NCBI GenBank assembly: GCA_002505325.1 | Contig: DAUV01000045.1 | Coordinates: forward strand, 10,398-23,811 | Origin: Euryarchaeota archaeon UBA623 | Lineage (GTDB): Archaea; Thermoplasmatota; Poseidoniia; Poseidoniales; Thalassarchaeaceae | DNA length: 13,414 bases | Direction: 5' to 3' | Part shown: positions 5,736 through 12,876 of the stretch, piece by piece | Position numbering within the stretch: the stretch's first letter is position 1 | Layout of the letters: each line of letters begins with the position of its first letter | The notes under the pieces: generated by a model | Database searches by the model: none | What the model was told of the DNA's origin: nothing | The model's input: the letters and a program-made list of their open reading frames with translations, nothing else | Program-made: the position numbers and the translations under genes

Positions 5736-8357
5736 GTGGTGTCAAATGAACCCCCTGAGCCTCTGAAACCCGATTATTCGGACAGTGCTTGGAAAATCAG
5801 GAGCAAGCATCGCAGGAGACTCCTTGATCGGTTAACTGAGGGTGGTGCTACCGTCAGTGTTCTGGCTAGAGATGTTGAACTCAGGGTTCCGCATGCCTCG
5901 GCAGAGATAAAACGACTGAGAAACGATGGACTGGTCTCCAGTGACCTATCTGTTGGGAGTCGTGGAGCTAGGATTCACCTGACCGAGTTGGGCTGGAAGT
6001 CAGTGAGTGCTGACGAGTGGGCCAGGGCTTCCGAGGCCTCTCCGCTACCTGAAGACTCCAGCATGTGCTGTCTGCTATCTCGTGATGGTCCAAACCTCCT
6101 GCTTGGAGTTATGGAGCCTTGCGACTCTCCATTGCTACTGATTCCGGATCGCCCCCCCGTCGCGATTCCAGGCAATTCAGGTTCCACCGGAAGCGAGGGG
6201 GTTGCTTGGAGTTGGGCAGTACTCAGGGAGAGAGATCCTCGATGGTTCGACCTCTCGTCAATGGAACCCAAGTCGAGCCCCCCACCTCCCTCCAACCCTG
6301 AGAACATAGCAGCTTACTTGGGACAGCGCACTGTAGTCGGAATAATTCGCGCTAGGTTGCTCGACGCCGAGAGACCGATTGCTATAGCACCGGGTCAGTG
6401 GTTCGGACCTCCAAACTTCCGGCCCGCGCCCCCGTTGCCTGAGGGCGACTATCATCGGGGTCCGTGGGTACTCGGTGAATGCCATGAGATGTCGCCGGAG
6501 ATTAGGCCGAAGGGGCCAGTGGTTGCTGTGATGGAAGACAGACTCCCCCGCTCCATGCTGCTCAGAACAGCGAGGAATAACTCCCTAGTTATCGCGGATC
6601 TCGGGGGACTGGATACCGAGGGTGACCCATACCCCTTGGCAGCTCTTGATCCGTGGATCGAGAGGGCCCACCCGCGTTTGAGTGATGCTGAGAGAAGACG
6701 GAGACTAGGTGCCCTGAAGGACAGGGTTAGCAAGGCAAGAAAAGTTAGGACTGAGGATTCCACATGGAGACGATTCAGACAAGACTGGGGTGAGTCGGTG
6801 TTCACCGAGGAAGGAGATTCAATCAGGATTCTTGACCTAAGGGGGCTGGGTGGAACGGCAGCCGAGGCATTAGTAAGATGGGCAGTCAATGACGTCGGCA
6901 AACGCCCGTTGACTGTTGAAGTCGGGTCAGATATGCCTGAGGAACTAATCTCTTCGATTGCTTCTCTCTCCAATCTTCGAATGGCTCTTCTCGAGGGTGA
7001 AGCAGCCGCGTTCTCCAACTTCGATATACTGGATGCCGATCCTCTGAGACCGCTACCTTGGCTGCGCTTGACAACTAGGGGAGGGAGGATACTGCCAATG
7101 CGACTGGCCGATCCAGCTCAGGTTCCTGAGTTTTCAGACTCCGATGAACCGGCTGTACTAGAGTGGGGATCTCTAGGTATTGATATTGAGTTGGCCGAGA
7201 ATATCGAAGAGGGTCACCTCTCAGTCATCAATTCAGCTGTAGTTCAATATCCCGCAGGTAATGAGGAGTGGGCCAATCAGATGGAAGCCAGATATCCAAT
7301 TGCGGCTTGGATAGCATCTCCTGCTAGGACAAGGTGGCCACGCTGGCAGAGACTCAGGACCCGACTCAGTCCGGAATGGCTAGTACTCATGAATCTAGAC
7401 GACCTTCCGCTGGAGAGACTGTCAGAGGTCGCGGACGAGGCACCCGACTCGGTCTTGGAAGAATTCTCCAAGAAGATTACCAACAGACTCAGACAGGATT
7501 CCGACGCAGCACTCAGAACGAGGCCAGCGACGGATCCGAAGCAAGCAACCCGTGGAGCCGCTTGGGTAGCAGCCCAACTGCTGTCAAACGCCCCATGGCT
7601 GCCGGAGCACATGCATTCGGACTTACTCCATTGGGCACTCGAGGCATGGCTCTCCGAGCCCCCAAGTGATTCGATGCCTGCACTACAAGGAGTCGCATGG
7701 CTATATTCTCAGGGTAGCAGCGATGAATCCAGTTTCAGACCAATACTCGAGGGGATTCGGAGCAAGGGAAGAAACTCTCCCTCTGACCATGACCTACACA
7801 CTTGGGCTAGCCTAGCAGACCTGATGCTTGATGACTCGAAGACCAATCTCGATGAATTGGAGAGGATACTGAAACTACCTCCTGGTTGGTGGGCACCGGT
7901 TTCCGTCAAGATACTCTCTGGGTTATTGGATGATGAGGAATCTACAGATTGGGCTATCGCCAACACCGTCCCATGGTGCGCGGCAGTGCTGCGCCCGATT
8001 GGTGATCTCTGCCAAGCACCTGGACTCCGTTCCTACGAGCATCCCGGATGCGACTCAGAACTATACTCCCGCCTCTCCCGGAGGTTGAAAGGCAGGCGTG
8101 AGCGACAGGGCATGCCTGATACTGCTGAATCGTTACTCGATTTACTCGACGCCCTAGACGCGGTGAATGATAACAAATCTCCTTCGCCGGGAAAGACTCA
8201 TTCCCTATCGGGCTGGCTTGCCCAGCCTCTGGAGAAATGGCCAGATTTCTCCTCTGCCGAGATCATGGAAGGTGATTCTCACATCGCTGAGAGACTACTC
8301 TTGAAGAGCTCAGGATATCATTCAAAAATCGTCCCTTCGACTTCAATTTCGGGTTGA
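5736..8357 (+). CDS. Large protein of unknown function with N-terminal winged helix
   Basis: I do not recognise this 873-residue protein. Residues 26-87 look like a MarR/ArsR-type winged helix: helix 1 RRRLLDRLTEG, HTH core TVSVLARDVELRVPHASAEIKRLRNDG and wing LVSSDLSVGSRGARIHLTELG. A proline-rich linker (SSPPPPSNP) lies near residue 180. An alpha/beta-looking segment contains DSIRILDLRGLGGTAAEALVRW. From about residue 520 the protein is tryptophan-rich and helical, like a repeat scaffold. No signal peptide, membrane segment, Walker motif or nuclease motif was seen. Start GTG 5736 is used; the adjacent GTG at 5739 (M-S-N-E) fits the SD AGGTG (5727-5731) at least as well. The coding frame is intact. 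The divergent winged-helix pair may control it. It could be a DNA-bound regulator or scaffold, or the sensor part of an accessory system. Confidence 0.8.
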   Translation: MVSNEPPEPLKPDYSDSAWKIRSKHRRRLLDRLTEGGATVSVLARDVELRVPHASAEIKRLRNDGLVSSDLSVGSRGARIHLTELGWKSVSADEWARASEASPLPEDSSMCCLLSRDGPNLLLGVMEPCDSPLLLIPDRPPVAIPGNSGSTGSEGVAWSWAVLRERDPRWFDLSSMEPKSSPPPPSNPENIAAYLGQRTVVGIIRARLLDAERPIAIAPGQWFGPPNFRPAPPLPEGDYHRGPWVLGECHEMSPEIRPKGPVVAVMEDRLPRSMLLRTARNNSLVIADLGGLDTEGDPYPLAALDPWIERAHPRLSDAERRRRLGALKDRVSKARKVRTEDSTWRRFRQDWGESVFTEEGDSIRILDLRGLGGTAAEALVRWAVNDVGKRPLTVEVGSDMPEELISSIASLSNLRMALLEGEAAAFSNFDILDADPLRPLPWLRLTTRGGRILPMRLADPAQVPEFSDSDEPAVLEWGSLGIDIELAENIEEGHLSVINSAVVQYPAGNEEWANQMEARYPIAAWIASPARTRWPRWQRLRTRLSPEWLVLMNLDDLPLERLSEVADEAPDSVLEEFSKKITNRLRQDSDAALRTRPATDPKQATRGAAWVAAQLLSNAPWLPEHMHSDLLHWALEAWLSEPPSDSMPALQGVAWLYSQGSSDESSFRPILEGIRSKGRNSPSDHDLHTWASLADLMLDDSKTNLDELERILKLPPGWWAPVSVKILSGLLDDEESTDWAIANTVPWCAAVLRPIGDLCQAPGLRSYEHPGCDSELYSRLSRRLKGRRERQGMPDTAESLLDLLDALDAVNDNKSPSPGKTHSLSGWLAQPLEKWPDFSSAEIMEGDSHIAERLLLKSSGYHSKIVPSTSISG

Positions 8358-8399
8358 AAGTCAGTAAATTTCTGACCGAGGGGTTCTTGACCACCTTCT

Positions 8400-8644
8400 A
8401 TGGCCGATGTTTGCCCGAGCTGCAACACCGTGGCGACGAAGCCCCCCGCTGGAGGAATAGGATGAATCACGGTACCAAGTTCGGGTCACCACTTGCCGAA
8501 GACCAGTGTGACCAGCTGCAACGGAATGATCACTGGAGCAAATCAAGTGGCCGGATTGTGTTAGGTCCCCCGATGACCGGAAGGAATGACTCAAGGGACT
8601 ACCCCACAGTTCGACAGACGTCCCGGGGTGGGTCAGGCGCCTGA
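8400..8644 (+). pseudogene. Frameshifted zinc-ribbon protein remnant
   Basis: The 357 bases 8358-8714 hold no intact convincing gene, but pieces of one can be read. From ATG 8400 one frame gives MADVCPSCNTVATKPPAGGIG and stops at 8463-8465. The next frame continues as NHGTKFGSPLAEDQC (ending at TGT 8507-8509). The first frame then resumes with SCNGMITGANQVAGLC before TAG and TGA stops. The second knuckle reads TGT-GAC-C-AGC-TGC-AAC; removing one base restores C-D-S-C-N, parallel to the first C-P-S-C-N, and the 9-base AGCTGCAAC recurs exactly 96 bases apart (8418 and 8514). A one-base loss near 8460 and a one-base gain near 8513 explain it. Either the gene is decayed or the assembly has errors. 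A further open frame runs on to 8644. Confidence 0.45.
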
Positions 8645-8688
8645 GCCTTGCTGTGAAGGCCGCCGTTACGCCCCGGGGCACACACTCC

Positions 8689-8697
8689 ATTTATCCA
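8689..8697 (+). promoter_or_regulatory. Possible TATA box for the CoA fusion gene
   Basis: ATTTATCCA lies about 20-25 bases before ATG 8715, which would put transcription start at or very near the start codon, giving a leaderless or almost leaderless message. The upstream GGCGGG (8703-8708) is only a poor SD. A perfect 10-base palindrome GCCCCGGGGC (8670-8679) lies just before it. Tentative. Confidence 0.3.
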
Positions 8698-8714
8698 AAA
8701 AAGGCGGGAATCTG

Positions 8715-9731
8715 ATGCACGAAGTCGGCCTAATCGGCGGCACCTTCGACCGCTTCCATGCCGGACACTTATCGCTGATAGAAGCCGGACTGTCCAAATG
8801 CTCCTCTATTGAGGCCTGGCTCACCGCAGATCATCTTGCGCTCTCAAAGGACCCGCGGGTGAATCCATGGGATACAAGGACTCTGGAGATGAAGGAGGCG
8901 TTGGGAGACGATGCTGGCAGAGTTAGGTTCCATGTCCTCGAAGATAACCACGGACCCGCACCGGTGCACACCGATGCCACAGCGATTATCTGCACCGAAG
9001 AGACTCGCGCCGAGTGCGAGGAGATTAACCGACTGAGGACAGGCAGCGACCTGTCACCCCTAAACATCATCAGCGTGGGGCACGTACTCGCATGGGACGG
9101 TGAGCCGATATCTAGCTCTAGGATTAGAGCAGGGGAAATCGACCGTAACGGAAAATCATGGATTCCAAATTCGATTAGGACCGGCAGAGTTGTACTGACA
9201 TCTCAGGTCGAAGCAGAACTCAAAGAGCCCTTTGGTCAGTTGATTCCTGGCCCGGAGGGCAATCCCTCTGTTGCGATGACAGAAGTCCTCACCCATCTCG
9301 AAGGTGAGCTAGGCCCGGTTATCGCTGTCGGTGATGTGACAGTCCGCACTATGCAGGACCTCAATCGACCAGCCGACATCGCCCTCATTGATGGACTCAC
9401 TAGAAGGGAGCCATGGGAGGGCGCAGACGAAATTGATTCATCGTTGTATGATGGGGTCCTGCAGTGTTCCAGTCCTGCTGGTTCCCTGACGCCTTCGCTA
9501 CTGGAGGCCTGTGAGCGGGCAATGAAATCCTGGAAGGAAGGGCGATTAACCCACCTAATTCAGGTCGAAGGTGAGGAAGATCTAGCACCACTTATCTTGC
9601 ATCCACTGGCTCCATTGGGTGCTGTTGTAATATATGGCCAACCAGGGAAAGGAGTCGTAGTCAGATGGTGTGGAGAAGACGCCAAACAGCGTTGTCGTAG
9701 ACTACTCAGCGAATTCATTCCCGCTGAATGA
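8715..9731 (+). CDS. coaD: Bifunctional phosphopantetheine adenylyltransferase / GTP-dependent dephospho-CoA kinase (DUF359)
   Basis: Two successive enzymes of CoA synthesis appear in one 338-residue chain. Residues 1-150 are an archaeal-type phosphopantetheine adenylyltransferase: nucleotidyltransferase motif GGTFDRFHAGH (8-18) and C-terminal motif SSSRIR (133-138). It transfers AMP from ATP to 4'-phosphopantetheine. Residues about 165-335 match DUF359, shown in Thermococcus to be a GTP-dependent dephospho-CoA kinase: LKEPFG (169-174), AVGDVT (204-209), ADIALIDGLTRR (220-231), SPAGSLT (253-259), VEGEEDLA (284-291) and APLGAVVIYGQPGKGVVV (from 299). All conserved acidic positions appear present. 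ATG 8715 is chosen because the first beta strand starts there; the frame is open back to 8586, but that part has the composition of the zinc-ribbon remnant. Its stop abuts the convergent membrane-protein gene. Confidence 0.92.
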   Translation: MHEVGLIGGTFDRFHAGHLSLIEAGLSKCSSIEAWLTADHLALSKDPRVNPWDTRTLEMKEALGDDAGRVRFHVLEDNHGPAPVHTDATAIICTEETRAECEEINRLRTGSDLSPLNIISVGHVLAWDGEPISSSRIRAGEIDRNGKSWIPNSIRTGRVVLTSQVEAELKEPFGQLIPGPEGNPSVAMTEVLTHLEGELGPVIAVGDVTVRTMQDLNRPADIALIDGLTRREPWEGADEIDSSLYDGVLQCSSPAGSLTPSLLEACERAMKSWKEGRLTHLIQVEGEEDLAPLILHPLAPLGAVVIYGQPGKGVVVRWCGEDAKQRCRRLLSEFIPAE

Positions 9732-9734
9732 TTA
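9729..9734. other. Abutting convergent stop codons (TGATTA), junction 3
   Basis: The stop TGA of the CoA fusion gene (9729-9731) is followed directly by TTA (9732-9734), the complement of the TAA stop of the membrane-protein gene. This is the third occurrence of the same hexamer at a convergent junction in this window. Confidence 0.85.
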
Positions 9735-10262
9735 TGACTCGGAATCAGCCATAGTGTGGATAGCTAAGCCGAAGCTCACCATCACGATCATTACAGCGTA
9801 AACTCCTGGATCAACCCAAGTGGTGTTGATTAAACTCCAATAGAGGTAGAATCCAACACCGAGGGCGATGAGCCAACTTGCGATGGTGCGAGAGCCTACA
9901 TCAGGAGAGAATAGACTGGATACAATTGCACCTTGGGGGATGCCACTAACCCAAGCAGGGAAGCCACCTTCAACAGCCTTGCCCATTCCCCTAGCGCCTA
10001 GGACTAGGAGGGCTATGCCTATCAGCCCGAAGACGATGTCATCTGGGGCCACTTCAAACCCGTCGTAGGCAATGTTTGAAGCAGCGCTGTCACCAGTGAT
10101 AAATCCAATCCACAGAACCTTGAATCCGGAGGAGTAGGCCCCTGAGAAGAGGTTCACTAAAGTCAGCAACAGTACCCAAGCACCGAGCAAGACGGCGGCG
10201 CTGGAAGCAGTGCTACTAGGTCTGGTCAGGGCACTGCCCCACTCGGATTCTTGCATGGACAT
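9732..10262 (-). CDS. Small integral membrane protein, four predicted helices
   Basis: No family was recognised. From the ATG at 10262 the protein has 176 residues with a short polar N-terminus. Hydrophobic segments lie at about 22-42 (AAVLLGAWVLLLTLVNLF), 74-92 (DDIVFGLIGIALLVLGA), 126-145 (TIASWLIALGVGFYLYWSLI) and 150-170 (VDPGVYAVMIVMVSFGLAI). The loop between helices two and three is glycine-rich (GISGIP-like, GFPAWVSGIP at 100-109). The open frame extends upstream into orc1/cdc6, but 10262 is the first ATG after that gene's stop, 55 bases away, so I prefer it. It probably shares the orc1/cdc6 transcript; no functional link to replication is visible. Confidence 0.75.
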   Translation of the reverse strand: MSMQESEWGSALTRPSSTASSAAVLLGAWVLLLTLVNLFSGAYSSGFKVLWIGFITGDSAASNIAYDGFEVAPDDIVFGLIGIALLVLGARGMGKAVEGGFPAWVSGIPQGAIVSSLFSPDVGSRTIASWLIALGVGFYLYWSLINTTWVDPGVYAVMIVMVSFGLAIHTMADSES

Positions 10263-10317
10263 CGAGCCGGCGACCTTGCCCTTCGGTTTAACGATTGTCT
10301 GAGGGAAGAACAGCCTC

Positions 10318-11556
10318 TCAGAGTTGACTCTGGAGGTTGTATCTGCCGAGTGCGGCCTCGGCAATCATGGGTTCACTCTCACTCATTGTGGTGATGGCGT
10401 CCACCGCCTTGGGTATGGCCGAGTTAACCTGTTTGCTCCTTCCACCGCGGCCCTTGCTGACGTTCCTAGCCATAATCAACCCGAGAGTATCGAGTTCGTT
10501 GAGCAGCGAAGATATTCTCCTAGGAGTGAGTGGCTCGACACCAATCTTCATGCATGCTTCGGCATAGGTACGGTAAGTCTCTCCAGTGGAGATATTCCTC
10601 AGGCCATTATCTTCGTTCAGCCTGATTGAGAATAGTAACAACTTTTGGTGCAGTGGCAGAGTCTTCAGTACAGGAGTCACTTGGTCATACTCCAACTGAC
10701 TCTGTGCCAGCCTGACGTGCCTCGGGTCCACAATCTTCTGAGCCCGCTGCTCTGCCTTCTGCACTGAGATGCGCAACAGGTCGAGCGCCCTACGCGCGTC
10801 CCCGTGTTCCTGTGCGGCCAGTGCCGAACAGAGTTCAAGCACACCAGAATCGAGGACTCCCTCGCGAAGACCGGTGCTAACACGCTCGGTTAGGATGTCC
10901 TGAATCTCCGGAGCCCCGTAGGGGTGAAAGACGACATCCTCTTGACTCAGCCTCGAACTGACTCGAGGGTCGAGTTGCTGAGTGAAGTGCAAATCATTGC
11001 TGATTCCGATGAGACAGCAGCGGGCGTTTTTCAGAGAAGTGTTCAAGCTGGTCAGGTTGTACAGCAAACCATCTCCAGCTCTGGCCACGAGATTGTCGAT
11101 TTCGTCCAGTACTAGGATGTGCACCCCTCCTGCTCGATCCATCCTTTCAATCAGGACATCGAGGACTCTGTCAGTGGGCCAGCCAGTGAATGGAATTGGA
11201 GTGTCCCCTCGTCGAGCGAGTTGGGAGGCGATGCTCTGGACGACGCGGTACTTGGTATCCACGACACGGCAGTTGATCTCGTAGGTCTCAACGCTTTGCC
11301 CCATCTCCTTGCCCTTGTCGAGAAGTTGCCCTAAGACGAATCTCGTGACCACAGTTTTGCCTGATCCGGGTACCCCATAGAGAAGCATGTTCGAAGGGAT
11401 ATGGCCATTCAAAGCATCAACCATATTGCGTACCAAGGCATCCACTTCGTGGTCCCTGTGAGGCAGGGTAGATGGCTCGAAGGCGTGATCGAACGCTCGC
11501 CTGTCAACGAAGAGACTATCTTGACCGAGAATCTTTTCGAAAATGTTTCCTTCCAT
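10318..11556 (-). CDS. cdc6: Orc1/Cdc6 replication initiator ATPase
   Basis: This is the archaeal origin-binding initiator that recognises origin boxes and loads the MCM helicase. The 412 residues are typical. AAA+ features: an N-terminal segment with FEPSTLPHRDHEVDAL, Walker A GVPGSGKT (61-68), Walker B LVLDEID (148-154), sensor 1 LIGISND (182-188) and arginines in the sensor 2 segment GDARRALDLLR. The C-terminal part (from about 300) has the winged helix used for DNA contact, including TPRRISSLLNELDTLGLI. The start ATG 11556 has GGTGA seven bases upstream. The gene is preceded by a 398-base non-coding AT-rich region, as is usual for archaeal origins that lie next to cdc6. A membrane-protein gene follows on the same strand. 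Confidence 0.96.
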   Translation of the reverse strand: MEGNIFEKILGQDSLFVDRRAFDHAFEPSTLPHRDHEVDALVRNMVDALNGHIPSNMLLYGVPGSGKTVVTRFVLGQLLDKGKEMGQSVETYEINCRVVDTKYRVVQSIASQLARRGDTPIPFTGWPTDRVLDVLIERMDRAGGVHILVLDEIDNLVARAGDGLLYNLTSLNTSLKNARCCLIGISNDLHFTQQLDPRVSSRLSQEDVVFHPYGAPEIQDILTERVSTGLREGVLDSGVLELCSALAAQEHGDARRALDLLRISVQKAEQRAQKIVDPRHVRLAQSQLEYDQVTPVLKTLPLHQKLLLFSIRLNEDNGLRNISTGETYRTYAEACMKIGVEPLTPRRISSLLNELDTLGLIMARNVSKGRGGRSKQVNSAIPKAVDAITTMSESEPMIAEAALGRYNLQSQL

Positions 11557-11954
11557 TTTCTTTCACCCGGGGTCCAGTTGCGTATCCAGCCCCCCTCTTA
11601 CTCTGGTCGAGTAGGTGTCGGCGAACGCGGATTCTCAGCGAGAGTGCAGGAGGTAATAAGACTGTCCGAGAAGAATGGAATTTTGCTTGATTATCATACC
11701 CTCTAATGCCTCAGTACCATAACCCTCTATTATTCACCAGAGATCCCGCTTAATTGTACTCAGTCAGGCTTTTTTATCAATATAATTTCAGTGTATTTAT
11801 TGCATCAAATTCATTCATTCATATATTCTCTCCACTCCTGGCAATATGGCAGGTAATCGAGTCTGCCGAGGACTCTCCAACAGCGACATCCGGCACTATT
11901 TTTGGGAACTACCCTAGGGCTCAATGAAAGCTAATATAAAACAAGATAAATTAC
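11557..11954. other. Candidate replication origin, AT-rich gap upstream of orc1/cdc6
   Basis: This is the longest non-coding stretch of the window, lying directly upstream of orc1/cdc6. I count about 25 percent GC over 11751-11830, far below the surrounding genes, which would suit a DNA unwinding element. It contains a T6 run (11770-11775), a TCATTCATTCATAT repeat (11811-11824), a perfect palindrome CCCTAGGG (11912-11919), small hairpins around 11837-11875, and the repeat pair listed separately. I could not find a clear match to a canonical origin recognition box, so the origin call rests on position and composition. The orc1/cdc6 promoter must also lie here. Confidence 0.5.
11695..11730 (+). 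repeat. Two direct copies of CATA(A)CCCTCTA, 24 bases apart
   Basis: CATA-CCCTCTA (11695-11705) and CATAA-CCCTCTA (11718-11729) repeat the core CCCTCTA at exactly 24-base spacing, a little over two helical turns, so two bound proteins would sit on nearly the same face. The pair is upstream of orc1/cdc6 at the edge of the AT-rich block. It may be an initiator or autoregulation site (inferred). Confidence 0.4.
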
Positions 11955-12770
11955 TCACGAATTTCTTTGCAGAGATAGTTCCCCATCATCGCCTATATTC
12001 AGGCAGTCACCATCTTCGAGTTGGATAATCGAATCGGGCATATCAGGCATTCTAAAACCTACTTCCGCTCCAGTTGCGCTTGCAAAGTTATGAGTTACCA
12101 AGACCAGCGCGTGAGGATGCCTCTGAGCGAATGTAATTGCATCCGATGGAGTGTGGTGGTTGGGGCTGTCCACGAAATCGGGGATCCCCATCTCAAGTAG
12201 CACGACATCGGCATTCGGGGCCCGCTGCTCAATCCCTTCGCAAGGACCCGAGTCTCCGCAGTGGAGGAGCCTGAATCCACTTGAGTGAACAAACTCGTAG
12301 CCATGGGGGTCGGTCTCCGGAGTGTGACTCACAGGAAACCTCTCGAAACTCCAGTCCGTTCCTGCCAGTTCACCCGTCTCCGATTCTGACCAGACGACTC
12401 CATCCTCTAGGGCGTCATCGAGACTCCCTGGGAATCCCGTTCTGCACAAGTCACTGAGTAGTTCTCTACCGCTGGGTCTGAGGTGAACTCCCAATACGTT
12501 CTCAGATTCGGGGTCCGAGATATACTTCCTCTCAAGCAGTATGAATGGGAAGCCGAAGATGTGATCGGCGTGCCAGTGGGTAATCATGAGGTGCTTGAGA
12601 TTAGCGGGTGAGATATCGGCCCTCCGCAGCTGGACCAGCGCCGTCGGTGGCGCGTCTACTAGAACACTGCCGTCCAGCAGTGCCAACGCATGCATCCTAC
12701 CTGGAGGCGAGAAGGCATTCCCTGTGCCGAGGAAGTCGATGCGCGCCACGAGCCGCGATGAGGGGACCAT
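11955..12770 (-). CDS. MBL-fold metallohydrolase, RNase Z-like
   Basis: This 271-residue beta-lactamase-fold hydrolase starts with FLGTGNAFSPPGR (13-25), as in RNase Z relatives, and has the metal motif HWHADH (65-70). Other ligands expected for two zinc ions are H149 (VSHTPE), D173 (LHCGDSG) and H227 (VTHNF). The LLEMG...NHHTPSDA segment (191-211) is shared with RNase Z and related phosphodiesterases. A long exosite arm as in true bacterial RNase Z is not evident, so tRNA 3' processing is possible but not shown; a cyclic phosphodiester or other ester hydrolase fits equally. The start ATG 12770 has GAGGT six bases upstream. It is divergent from the flavoprotein gene, and its 3' end faces the putative origin. 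Confidence 0.88.
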   Translation of the reverse strand: MVPSSRLVARIDFLGTGNAFSPPGRMHALALLDGSVLVDAPPTALVQLRRADISPANLKHLMITHWHADHIFGFPFILLERKYISDPESENVLGVHLRPSGRELLSDLCRTGFPGSLDDALEDGVVWSESETGELAGTDWSFERFPVSHTPETDPHGYEFVHSSGFRLLHCGDSGPCEGIEQRAPNADVVLLEMGIPDFVDSPNHHTPSDAITFAQRHPHALVLVTHNFASATGAEVGFRMPDMPDSIIQLEDGDCLNIGDDGELSLQRNS

Positions 12771-12876
12771 GACTTGACCTCATCGCCTCTCCTCTCTGTA
12801 CGCTCACAGTATCCGTTCAGCATTTCTTCATAAACAGGTCGTGTCTCGCGGGGAACGAGCATTCAGGAGGCTTGAC
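12771..12876. promoter_or_regulatory. Divergent promoter region, MBL hydrolase / flavoprotein
   Basis: This 106-base gap contains one AT-rich patch, TTCATAAA (12827-12834), which reads as TATA-like on the plus strand. Its complement TTTATGAA could serve the other direction. The plus gene has a perfect SD, AGGAGG at 12865-12870, six bases before ATG. CTCG-CGGGGAA-CGAG at 12845-12859 could form a small hairpin. The promoter assignments are tentative. Confidence 0.35.

Noticed and set aside
6452..7018. 188-codon minus-strand frame inside the large unknown gene
   Set aside because: It is low-complexity Ser/Arg-rich with no SD or domain; the plus-strand frame has start signals and a winged helix.
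8463..8576. Stop-codon recoding (TGA and TAG read as amino acids) to join the zinc-ribbon frame
   Set aside because: Reading through would leave the segment after GGIG without zinc-ribbon character, while a one-base shift restores a CxxCN knuckle. I saw no recoding hairpin.
8354..8644. 96-codon frame overlapping the end of the large unknown gene
   Set aside because: It starts at a TTG, and its first part shows no domain. Only the part after 8462 makes sense, as the middle piece of the broken zinc-ribbon gene.
8670..8679. GCCCCGGGGC palindrome as a terminator
   Set aside because: It has no loop and no following T-run, so it cannot be a normal intrinsic terminator.
8586..8714. N-terminal 43-residue extension of the CoA fusion protein
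   Set aside because: The nucleotidyltransferase fold starts at residue 1 of the 8715 start, and the extension reads like part of the zinc-ribbon remnant.
11557..11954. tRNA or other structured RNA gene in the cdc6 gap
   Set aside because: No T-loop motif or cloverleaf pairing was found by eye, and the hairpins are short and weak.
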